Shown piece by piece: positions 54,907 to 64,000 of a DNA stretch of 64,000 nt (position 1 is the first letter of the stretch; every line of letters begins with the position of its first letter). The notes under the pieces were generated by a model. It searched no databases. It was not told the origin of the DNA and was given only the letters and a program-made list of their open reading frames with translations. Origin of the DNA: Cryptomeria japonica. Its lineage: Eukaryota; Streptophyta; Pinopsida; Cupressales; Cupressaceae. Made by a program: the position numbers and the translations under genes. Where the stretch lies: positions 435,830,230-435,894,229 of the forward strand of contig NC_081407.1 of the NCBI RefSeq assembly GCF_030272615.1, read 5' to 3'.

Positions 54907-56100
54907 CTTTCTTATTATAGCCTTTAGAAATTTTCTTCTGGTAAGATCTTAGATGATTGAATGCCACCTGCCGACATTCATCCAGAAATTCAAGTTCTTG
55001 CAATCTAAATATTCTGTGATCTTTACTAATGATAAGACCTTGCAAAGAAACTCTCAAATAAGAAATTTCAACCTCAATAGGCAAGACTTCTTTGGCCCCA
55101 TACACCAAAGAAAAAGTTGTAGCCCCAGTAGGTGTTCTGATGCTTGTTCTATAAGCTCATACCACCGAATTGAGCTACAAATGTGAATCCTTTCCAGATT
55201 TGTTGATCATTCTATGCAAGATGGTCAATAGAGTTTTGTTAGACGCTTCAGTCTGTCCATTACCTTGAGGGTAGTATATACAAGACCAATGTTGTTTTAT
55301 TTTGAACTTGTCACATAGCTCATCTATATCCTTGTTCTTGAACTTCCACCATTGTCAATTACAATTAAGGAGGGGATTCCATACCTGTAGATGATGTAGT
55401 TAAGAATGAAAATAGCCACTTGTTTGTCGATTTCTTTAATTAGCGAAACTGCTTCAACCCACTTAGTGAAGTATTCGGTGGCAGTTATGATGAACTTATG
55501 TCCATTGGATGATGAAGATTGATTTGGCCAATGAGGTCAAACACCCATTGTTGAAAAGGCCAACGTGTGATAAAAGGTATGAGCTCCCTTGCTGGAGCAT
55601 GTATGAGATTTCTGTGCAGCTAACATTATTGACAAGTTTTAACAAATTTTACAACATTTTTTTCATATCTGGCCAATAGTAGCCAACCCTTAGCAGTTTT
55701 TGAGCTAGAGTTCCATTTGAGTGAGATCAACAAATACCTTCATGGACTTCAGATAATGCATGTTGAGACTCTTCAAGTTCTTGACACCTAAGCAAAGTAC
55801 CATCTAAACCTTGCCTATATAGATCATTAGCGATGATAACATATTGTGAAGCATTACAGATCAGGTTTCTTTTATTATTGTGAGTAAGGTTATTAGGGAT
55901 GATTTAGTTACATAAGTAGGAGTAGATATGGTTATAGTGAGATGAGTCATACCCAATGATAGAATAGATCATCTGGGTATCAGGGGAATCATAAGTAGGA
56001 TAGCGAAGCTCTTCCACCAGGAACTCATAGCGAAACAGTGTTTCTTATAGTTGTGGTATAGATGCCAATGGAGCCATAGCATCTATTGTTTTGTTTGTTG
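54907..56100 (-). pseudogene. G2 integrase, main part
   Basis: Minus strand from about 55860: the H2C2 zinc domain (GTHSNGTLAQKLLR, GYYWPDM), then core segments spread over frames: HKFIITATEYFTKWVEA (second Asp changed to Glu), YGIPSLIVIDNGG (first stretch of the third motif), and further on VYGAKEVLPIEVEI, RLQELEFLDECRQ, YQKKISKGYNKK. Many stops and shifts. The frame stops at 54907, the L1 insertion site, and resumes at 42581. Domain order after two RNase H domains is the Tat arrangement. Confidence 0.8.
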
Positions 56101-56110
56101 ATCTAGGAAT

Positions 56111-56440
56111 CTACTGAAATGAAACAAAGACAAAGTATTTCTTAAAGTCATGAACCATTATTTTATAGGGCATAAGTTTTAAATCCTGATTTTGATACAT
56201 ATCGTTGATCTGGTTGATTATCAGCTGAGAGTCACCATAGATGTATAGCTCAACAACTTTCCATTCAATAGCTAGTTTGATTCCATTCACCAAGGCTTCA
56301 TATTCTACAATATTGTTGGTACAAGGAAAAAGGATCTTGTATGCCTTTGGAATTTAGTATCTCTGAGGAGTGATAAAAAGAATCCTAGCACCAGAACCTT
56401 GTTGAGTAAAAGATCTGTCAAAGAACATTTTCCAAGATCG
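56111..56440 (-). pseudogene. G2 second (archaeal-type) RNase H
   Basis: FFDRSFTQQGSGARILF (first catalytic Asp), EYEALVNGIKLA (catalytic Glu) and IYGDSQLIINQI (catalytic Asp), then DLKLMPYK. This extra RNase H, after the usual one, is a defining trait of Tat-type plant Gypsy elements. One TAG (about 56355) interrupts it. Confidence 0.85.
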
Positions 56441-56499
56441 CTGAGTAAGATGCATTATGGATTTATCTGGAAATTCTATGTTCAGAGGTTGATTATCTT

Positions 56500-56983
56500 C
56501 AAGCGAAGCACCAACAAGTTGATCCGTAATGACTTGTCCTTTTATAGATTTTTGTTCTACATACTCAATGTCAAATTCTATGAGTATCATAACCCATTTA
56601 GCCAATCTCCCCATGAGTGTTGCTTTACTTGGAAGATATTTCAAAGGATCAATCTTAGCAACAAGTTTGATAGAATGTGCCATCATTTAATGTCTCAATT
56701 AATGTGAAGTGAAGACCACTGCCAAACAAGCTTTCTCAATGATTGTTTAATTCATCTCATAGGACACCAACATCCTGCTTATATAGTATATAGCTCGTTT
56801 CTTGTTGTTCTCATCTTGTTGGGCCAAAAGTACCCCTAGTGATGTGTCAATAGCTGATATATAGAGAATCAAAGGTTTTCCTTGAATCGATGGCATCAAA
56901 ATGGGTGGATTGGAAATATATTCCTTGATCTGTTTTAGGTGTTGTTCACATTCGTCATCCCAGTTTATGTAACTCCTTTCCAT
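56500..56983 (-). pseudogene. G2 first RNase H
   Basis: NWDDECEQHLKQIKEYI, LILYISAIDTSLGVLLAQQD, RAIYYISRML, then after a break near 56745-56690 AKIDPLKYLPSKATLMGRLA and EFDIEYVEQKSIKGQ. Standard Gypsy RNase H placed after RT. One shift and one stop. Confidence 0.88.
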
Positions 56984-57009
56984 AATGCTTTTGTGAACAG
57001 TTGAGACTT

Positions 57010-57680
57010 ATCTTCTAGCTAAGAAATGAAGCGCCTTATTGATTGGAGCCTCCCTTGTAGAGTTATCATTTGACTTACATTCTTTGGAGGTGGCATTTCC
57101 ATTATAGCTTTAACTTTTTCTGGATCAACTTCAATCCCTTTTTCTGAAACAATGTATCCTAGCAGTAAGCCAGATGTAACTTCGAATGCACATTTCTTAG
57201 GATTTAGTCTGAGTTTAAACTTTTCCATTATGTCTAAGATTAGACCCAATTCTGAGAGATGTGTCGATCTTTTCATATATTTGACCAGGGTATCATCGAC
57301 ATACTCTTCCATTTTTTTGTGCATCATGTCATAAAAGATTGTAGTAACAGCTCTTTAATAGGTAGCACTTGCATTCTTTAAGCCAAAGGGCATGACATTT
57401 CAGCAGAAAGTTCCCCAGGCACATGTGAACACTATTTTCTCTTGATCCTCAGGTGTGATTTTGATTTGGTTGTAGCCAGGAAAATCCATCCATTAGAGAG
57501 TACATTTCATAACCAACACTCATGTCTACTATCATGTCAATGTTAGGCTGTGGAAAATCATCTTTTGGACATGCCTTGTTTAACTCTCTGAAGTCTGTGC
57601 TGACACGGATTGATTTATCAGGTTTTGAAATAGGCACAATGTTCGATATCCACTCAACATAATCAATTGCTCAGATGAAT
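57010..57680 (-). pseudogene. G2 reverse transcriptase
   Basis: PISKPDKSIRVSTDFRELNK, ACPKDDFPQPNIDMIVDM, YEMYSLMDGFS, then after shifts PFGL-region sequence and MMHKKMEEYVDDTLVKYMKR with the YVDD catalytic box intact (about 57290-57303), KLRLNPKKCAFEVTSG, LLGYIVSEKGIEVDPEKV, RLQSIRRFIS. Frameshift near 57450 and others. Confidence 0.9.
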
Positions 57681-59509
57681 CCCACTTTGAGTAATTTCTC
57701 TACCTCAACTTTAACAAGCAATGCAACACGAGGATGCATTTTTTTAGAGTTTTTGTTTGACAGGTTTGACTGCAGGAGCAATAGAAAGATGATGAATTAT
57801 AAGGTCAGGATCCAGACCCGACATATCAGGATATGTCCATGCAAAGTTGATCTTTTTCTCAATGAAGAAATCAATAAACTCTTTCAATTATTCTACTGAT
57901 AGGAATTGAGCCACATGTATTATATGTTGAATTTCCTTTGTTCCAATGTTCACTGGTTGTGTAGGTTCAATTAAAATTGATGATCTCTCTTGAAAGTGAT
58001 TAGAAAAAATATCAATCATCTCACCTTAAGGTGCCTCAGGGAGGTTTTCACCATCATATACATCTTTTATTTTTACTTTTTTCAGTTTTGATATCGCCAC
58101 AATGTGGTTTTTGCCATCAGAACACTTATTTTTCTTCTTTTGATAATTAAGACTAACATACTTGACATCTACTTCTATCATGTTCATACTCTATTCATTG
58201 ATGGAAGAGATAATGGGTTCAACTACATTAAGGTAACATGCTAAGGCATAGTCATTGGAAAAAGTAGGAATATCCATGGGTTGGTATTTTAGAGTACGGT
58301 CAATAAGCTTAGGGTATACCACGGATAAAGATTCGACAGGTTCAAGGGAATTCACATTATTGTCATCAAAACCATGGACCATCAAGTTGAGTTATAGAAG
58401 ACTACCTAACATTAGCGTCTTGAGATCGAGAAGAGTCATAACATGATTATCGAAGCCTACGTTAGCATTTAGAGAATCTAACCCAGCATACCTACCACTA
58501 GACCCTTTTCCTACTTCAGACTAGATTACGTATTGTGTTTCAACAACAATAGCTTCTTCAAACAAAGTTTCAACATTAATGACAAAGTAGTCATAGTTTG
58601 GTTTTGAATAGGTAATATCATAGATGGAGCTCATTTTAGGTTGATCAAAGTTAAAAGATGAAGCATCTGACTCCTCATCAAGCAACTCAGTAAAAGCATG
58701 TATGGTATCAATATGAACATCTTTTATGTTGCAAGTTCCTTCTTCTTTTGGTTCAGTGATAACCTGTAGTTGGCATACCTGTTCGCATAGCCTTGATGAC
58801 TCTATGAGTTTTTATCTTCTTTCCCATTTAACTTCTTTTGGACTTATGATTGACCCTTCTTGACTAGCCTCCAATTCTTTAGTTGTGTTCCCATACCTGA
58901 TTTGTTTTGTCTCATCACATGAAGATACAGTAAGTGAGTGATTTTTCTGCGCTTTCTCTTTTCTTAGCTATTTCTCATAAGCTTCTTGTATTTTTATTCT
59001 AACTTCCTCTAGTTCTCATTGTAGCTTCATGTGTGCTATTTCTTGTGCTTCATCTATAGTATCATTGGATTCTTTAATAGATGTATCTGATAGAGGTTCT
59101 GGACCCTATTCATACTCATTTGAGTCTGTTTCTGAATCTTCTTCTGGTATTATTACCATATATGTGACAAGAATGTTTAATGGTGGAAACATTTCTTTGA
59201 TTATTTCCACACGTTCTCTCATTTCTTTTGGAATTTCCACTTCTGGTCTTTTTCCTACTGGTACCTTTGGAACTTGGTTATAAGCTTCTTCTTCTCTTTT
59301 TATTTCCAGCTCCTCTTATTCTTTCTCATATGCTTTCTGAGTTTGATGTTTGTTTACTTCCTTTGGTGTTTGATGTGGTTGATAAGATTGTTTCTTTTGA
59401 CATGGTGGTTTATCTAGATGGTACCCAAGTCTGGTTTTATCCTTTGCATACTTGGTTTGGATCTTGATGGGTTCGGTAATTCCTTCTTGACATTTTCCCA
59501 GAGAACCTG
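57681..59509 (-). pseudogene. G2 region between gag and RT, degenerate
   Basis: Minus strand. Near RT: EFIDFFIEKKINFAWTYPDM, SGLDPDLIIHHLSIAP, the usual Tat-type segment just before RT. Farther on an open piece 58191-58385 (ESLSVVYPKLIDRTLKYQPM) and, at about 59300-58900, a Lys/Glu-rich stretch (EIPKEMRERVEIIKEMFPPL, PEEDSETDSNEYE) probably from the gag C-terminus. I could not place a protease active site. Many stops. Cut by S2 at 59510. Confidence 0.65.
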
Positions 59510-59643
59510 TGTTGGCATTATTGGCATTAAGTTGTCATTGATGTCAACCGGTTTGGCCAAGTCACCAGTAAGTAAGAAATGGTGATCGGTATAAGAAGAG
59601 CAAGACAAAAGGAAGGCTACCGGTATAGAAGGCTTACCGATAA
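59510..59643 (+). repeat. S2: first 134 bases of a plus-strand Copia-type LTR
   Basis: TGTTGGCATTATTGGCATT, then GTCATTGATGTCAACCGG, the same opening as C1-lineage LTRs. Interrupted at 59644 by C3; the rest would lie beyond the window. Confidence 0.65.
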
Positions 59644-60691
59644 TGTTAGGACCCAGAGGCAACTAAGAGGAGGGGGTGAATTAGTTGTCTATTAATTTCA
59701 ACCCAAATATAACCTAATCAAACTTGATACTTAATACCGACAAGCAGATTAATAGTTAATATCAATACCGGTGAAACTTAATGCATGAAATAGAAAGAGA
59801 AACAACATCCACAACACATAAAACAAATATTTGTATGTGGAAACCCTGTAAGGGGAAAAACCATGGTGGGAAACCTTACCCACAATCAGATGATACAACT
59901 GCAGATAGTATGTGTGTACAAATGGGGTTTGCACATGCAGAAAGGCTAGCTACCTAGAGCTCACCGCTCAATCACAAAAATGGGAGTCTCACTAACTACA
60001 ATTGGATGATTAAATCCAATGATAATGTACTGCTCAAAGTAGCATATCCAATGCTGGATTTAGTACCAATTAAGCTCTGATTATCTCTTTCAAACCTTCC
60101 TTGAATCTTTAAATGATTTCTATGTGAGTAGCTCTTCTTATATTTGCATATATCAAATATCACAACCTTACCATACCATATTACATACATACATTAATCT
60201 CACAAATGAGATCTTACATATATACCAAAACCTAAGACCAAATGTGTAGGTTGGCTCACTAAGAATATTACAATAAAATCAATTACAACAAGTCAAGATG
60301 TGATGCATCATGTCAGCTCAACAATAATAGTAATTGATTAAATCATCTCCATAACATGTTGTGCTAATCTGGAATAGATAACGCATGTCGGTCCATAACT
60401 TAGACCAATTTGCTAGTAACAACAAATATGTCAAACTGGTTAGACCAATAACCAAATCATAAAAACCAAATGTCCAAACCATGTCTTCGACATAACCAAG
60501 TGATCTCCAGATGATAACAAGTCATCCTCAGTGTCGGTGAATGATATAACCTACCAGTGAACTAAATACCAATGACTGTGCACAAGTCACTGAACTTGCC
60601 GGTGAACATAACCAAAGATCTCCAGAAGGATAAGTGTTGATAAGTGTTGACATCAATGACAAAACCAATGCAACATATCCATAATACCAAC
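59644..60691 (-). repeat. C3 3' LTR
   Basis: 1048 bases, TGTTAGGACCCAG to ATACCAACA on the plus strand. G-rich tract (59668-59676), hairpin module (about 59836-59882), the 'ggggtttgcacatgcagaaaggc' type block shared with C2, NE3 and S1, and GACATCAATGACAA near the far end. Confidence 0.9.
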
Positions 60692-61073
60692 AATCTCCCC
60701 CTTTGGCATTGATGGCAACACAAGATGGAAAAACCATCTAAGTGCCAAAACAAAAATGCCAATAAACCAAAAACCAACAATCTCCAGAATAGATCAATAC
60801 CAAGAATCAAAAATACAAATGCAAAGAGTAACAATCTCTCCCCTTTGAATAATCTCTCTCCAAAGAATAATGTTTTAATGTTTTTCCATATATATCTCTC
60901 CCCCTTTGACATCAAATGCCAAAGAAATACAAATACCAGATAAAACGAGTTCATAGAACCAATTACAAATACCAAATACTCCCCCTGAGAAGTAGCTCTC
61001 TTCCATCAAAGCCAAAAAAGGGTTTCTCCATAAATTCTGTCGGTTTGATGCCAAGCATCAACTGTCTAAGTCT
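60692..61073 (-). other. C3 polypurine tract and 3' UTR
   Basis: CCAAAGGGGGAGAT on the minus strand abuts the LTR; TGCCAA/TTGGTA flank it as an inverted repeat. The remaining 360 bases to the end of pol hold two further purine-rich runs (about 60840-60850 and 60893-60906) and no gene. Confidence 0.75.
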
Positions 61074-62480
61074 CTACTGGTGAGGGTATGACCCCAAGCT
61101 GCTCTCTAAGATATTTAAAAGTTTCCTTAGGCAAAGGCTTAGTAAAGATGTATGCAATCTGCCCTTAGTATTCACATAAACCAATCTCACTTCTTTTGCT
61201 TCAACATTCTCTTTTAGAAAATTGTATTTGATAGAAACATGTTTAGTTTTAGAGTGAAATACCGGATTCTTAGATATATCAATTGTTGCTAAATTGTCAC
61301 AATAGATTATTATAGGTTCTTTGCATTTTACCTTTATTTCCTTCAACATTTGCTTAATCCATAATACATTAGTACAATTAGTTGTTGCTTCAACATATTT
61401 TGATTTTGTTGTTGATAATGATGTACAACTTTGTTTCTTGCTCAACCATGAAATCAATCTACCACCAAGAAAGAATGCCCCACCGGTGGTGCTCTTTCTT
61501 TCATCTACATCTCCTGCCCAATTAGCATCGGTGTATGCACATAAATCAAAATTTTCATCTTTAGGATACCATAAACCAAGATTTGTTGTGTCTTGTAAAT
61601 ACTGGAAAATCCTTTTCACTGCTGATTCATGATTTTCTCTAGGATTACTTTGAAACCTTGAAACAATACATACTGCATTCATTATATCAAGTCTTGTTTG
61701 TGTCAAATACAACAAACCTCCAATCATAGACTTGTATATTGTCAGATTAACAGGAGCTGAATCATCCTTCAATGATAGTTTATCAGTTGTAGTCATAGGA
61801 GTACTTACCGGTTTAGAGTTTTCCATACCAAATTTCTTTAGTAATTCCTTCAAGTACTTTGATTGACATAAGAATATACCTTTATCAGTTTGCGAAATCT
61901 GTAATCCTAAAAAGAATTTTATCTCCCCAATCATAGACATTTCAAATTCTTCTTGCATCTTGTTAGAAAAGTCTTTACACAATCCATCTTCTCCTCCAAA
62001 AATGATGTCACCAACAAAAACTTCAATAACCAAAATGTCTTCATTATTCACTTTGAAATATAAGTTGCTAGTAGCATTACCTTTAGTGTAACCAAGCTTC
62101 AAAAGATATTTGTCCAATCTAGCATACCAAGCTCTAGGAGCTTGCTTCAATCCATATAAAGCTTTCCTTAGTTTGCAAGCTATATCTTTATCATTTGCCA
62201 ATGAAAATCCATCAGGTTGTTCAATGTAAACTTCCTCTTCAAGATCACCATTCAAAAATGCACATTTAACATCCATTTGATATACTTTATAGTTCTTGTG
62301 TGCTGCAAATGCAAGAAATGATTTGACTGCCTCAATTCTAGCTACCAGTGCAAAGGTTTCATTGTAATCAATTCCTTCTTTCTATGAATATCCTTTACAC
62401 ACTAATCTTGCTTTGTTTCTGATTACCTTACCATCTTCATTAAGTTTATTTTTCAATACCCATTTAGTTCCAATTACATT
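61074..62480 (-). pseudogene. C3 reverse transcriptase and RNase H
   Basis: RT: IGTKWVLKNKLNEDGK (about 62450), stop near 62385, [36 protein letters not shown]. The catalytic box reads VFVGD in place of (Y/F)VDD: the second catalytic Asp region is lost (Asp to Gly), so this RT is dead even where open. Then [16 protein letters not shown], and RNase H with [29 protein letters not shown] and [15 protein letters not shown]. Ends with an aberrant C-terminus at 61074. 400 codons are open from 62276. Confidence 0.92.
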
Positions 62481-63992
62481 TTAATTTTTAAGTCGGGGAA
62501 CCAATGTCCATGTATTGTTCTTTTCAGTTTGTTCCAATTCATCTTCCATAGCTTTAATCCAATGTTTATCTTCACATGCCTCAATGATAGATGTTGGTTC
62601 AATTTGAGAAATTAGACATAACTCTTCATTTTCTAGTCTCCCTCTTGTCATAACTCCTTGATACTTATTCCTAATTATCTGACTTTTAGAGTGATTCAAT
62701 CTTACATACCTACGTGTACTCACATGTTGTTGTTCTTCAGTCACTATAGAATTCTTTGATGATGCCGGTGTGATTGGATCAACATTATGTACTGACGCAC
62801 TCTGTATAGGTTCACTTGTGATTATTTCTACTATCGGTTCAAAATCCATAGACCTTGAATTTCTTCTAAAGTGTTCATCTATCTTCACATTTGTACTCTC
62901 AATGATTTTCTGCAATCTTTTATTAAAACATCTATACGCTTTGCTCTTAGATGAATAACCAATAAATATTCCTTCATCACTTCTAGGATCAAATTTACCA
63001 ATATACTCATCTCTCCTAATGTAACATTTGCTTCCAAATTTTCCTGAAGTACTTAAGAGTAGGAATATTACCAAACCACAATTCATAGGGTGTCTTACTG
63101 ATTCACCTTTGATGTGAACTCTGTTGAAAGTGTAAACCATTGTATTCAATGCTTCTCTCCAATACACATGAGGTAGATTTGCTTCTGATATCTTGCTTCT
63201 AGCTACATCCAGAATAGTTATATTCTTCCTTACCACAACTCCATTTTGCTAAGGTGTCCAAGGTGCTGATAGTTGTCTTCTAATTCCATTCACTTCACAA
63301 AATGTATTGAACTCCTTGGATGTAAATTCATCTCCTTGATCTGATCTTAAACATTTGATTTTCTTGCCAATTTCATTCTCTACAAGTGCCTTGAATAGTT
63401 TGAATTTCCCAAAAGCTTTTGATTTCTCCCTAAGAAAAGTAACCCAACACATTCTAGAATAATCATCAATGATTAGCATAAAGTATCTATCTCCCTGTAG
63501 ACTTCTTGTTCTTTTCAGACCACATAAGTCAGTATGAATTAAATCAAGAACATCATTAGTTTTCTTAGAAATACTCTTGAAATTTGTTCTAACTTTCTTT
63601 CCCATTTGACATTCCTTACATACCAGATTATCAGGTTTTACAATCTTAGGTAAATCCCTTACTGCACTAGATGAACTAATCTTTACAATGCAATCAAAAT
63701 TCACATGACAGAGTCTTTTATGCCATAACCAACTTTCATCAATATGTGCAATCAAACATGTCTTTTCATTGTTATTCAAATGAAAGTAATTACCTCTTGT
63801 TTGATTACCGGTTGCAATTTCCAAACCAGTTCTATTCATGATTTTGCATTTACCATTCTTTAATTGTAACTGAAATCCTTTTTCAACTAATTGACCAACA
63901 CTCAAAAGATTATGCTCCAAACCTTCAACATAATAAATATTGTTAGTATTGTGCTTACCATCAAAAGATATAATATCTTTTCCTCTGATCAA
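62481..63992 (-). pseudogene. C3 pre-integrase and integrase
   Basis: Open 63992-63249: HNLLSVGQLVEKGF, WLWHKRLCHVNFD, CKECQMGKKVRT (HHCC zinc domain), LIHTDLCGL (D), LIIDDYSRMCW (D), LRSDQGDEFTSKEF. A TAG near 63249 replaces the Gln of P(Q)QNG. The catalytic Glu is lost: NGVVVRKN has Val-Arg-Lys where NGVVERKN is usual. Downstream (62481-63236) YWREALNTMVYTFNRVHI, a short out-of-frame stretch between about 63095 and 63036 bounded by two compensating shifts, then FGSKCYIRRDEY and GIFIGYSSKSKAYRCFN. Confidence 0.88.
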
Positions 63993-64000
63993 ACAAGCTT

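Larger units (their letters stand above)
59644..64000 (-). mobile_element. C3: Ty1/Copia element, 3' part
   Basis: Minus strand: integrase (63992-62481), RT/RNase H (62480-61074), short 3' UTR, PPT (60692-60707), 3' LTR (59644-60691). gag, protease and the 5' LTR lie right of base 64000. All pol pieces share one frame, broken by few stops. Closest in protein to C2. Inserted in S2. Confidence 0.92.

Noticed and set aside
1..64000. Host genes, tRNA or rRNA genes
   Set aside because: Looked for recognisable non-transposon proteins and tRNA-like cloverleaf sequences; only the fragments inside L1 resemble host genes, and the tRNA-like matches are PBS sites.

Overview
This window is repeat-rich plant nuclear DNA in which I find no intact host gene. 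Everything I can assign is retrotransposon: Ty1/Copia elements primed by initiator Met-tRNA, Ty3/Gypsy elements of Tat type (two RNase H domains, long 3' UTR), one element with 4.4 kb LTRs, and four copies of a pol-less family. The density and depth of nesting suggest a large plant genome; a conifer or other gymnosperm is my guess, and nothing here proves it. For reference I name elements NE1-NE4 (pol-less family), C1-C3 (Copia), G1-G3 (Gypsy), L1 (long-LTR element), and S1, S2 (lone LTRs).

Layout. 1-4788 is NE1 (minus), running off the left edge and ending in a broken LTR. 4789-6646 is S1, a lone LTR. 6647-7410 and 28098-29985 are two halves of Gypsy G1 (minus), split by NE2 (plus, 7411-28097, 5-bp target duplication TTATT/CTATT). 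NE2 was itself hit twice: by autonomous Copia C1 (minus, 12943-20300, ATATC/ATACC) near the end of its second ORF, and by NE3 (minus, 20692-27248, TTGTG/TTGTG) in its 3' LTR. 29986-30288 plus 39147-40072 looks like one LTR serving both G1 and a second Gypsy, G2, split by Gypsy G3 (plus, 30289-39141). G3 is mostly deleted and contains truncated Copia C2 (plus) and truncated NE4 (minus). G2 (minus) continues through its 3' UTR, integrase, RNase H domains and RT to 59509. L1 (plus, 42582-54906, CTTT target duplication) sits in the G2 integrase. S2 is the start of another LTR, interrupted by Copia C3 (minus, 59644 to beyond 64000).

The most interesting system is the NE family. Its members have Copia-type LTRs, PBS and PPT but no protease, integrase or RT. 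They encode ORF1, a coiled-coil protein with a cluster of CCHC zinc knuckles (gag-like), and ORF2, about 1060 codons: a conserved N-terminal domain of about 340 residues, a basic linker, a second conserved helical block, a variable acidic/Thr-rich region and a C-terminal coiled coil. NE2 and NE3 keep nearly the whole ORF2 in one frame, broken almost only by nonsense codons, so the ancestor was under coding selection. Two NE subfamilies appear to match two Copia LTR lineages, as expected of parasites adapted to different helpers.

The second main point is L1. Its LTRs carry fragments of apparent host genes: an ABC1-type (UbiB/ADCK) atypical kinase and a plant GH35 beta-galactosidase, both sense to the LTR and both present in the two LTR copies. 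Its interior has a gag frame with a long acidic extension and no pol.

Most reading frames are broken by stops that look like C-to-T changes of Gln, Arg or Trp codons, which fits methylated, silenced elements. All reading was by eye from the sequence; no database search was run.
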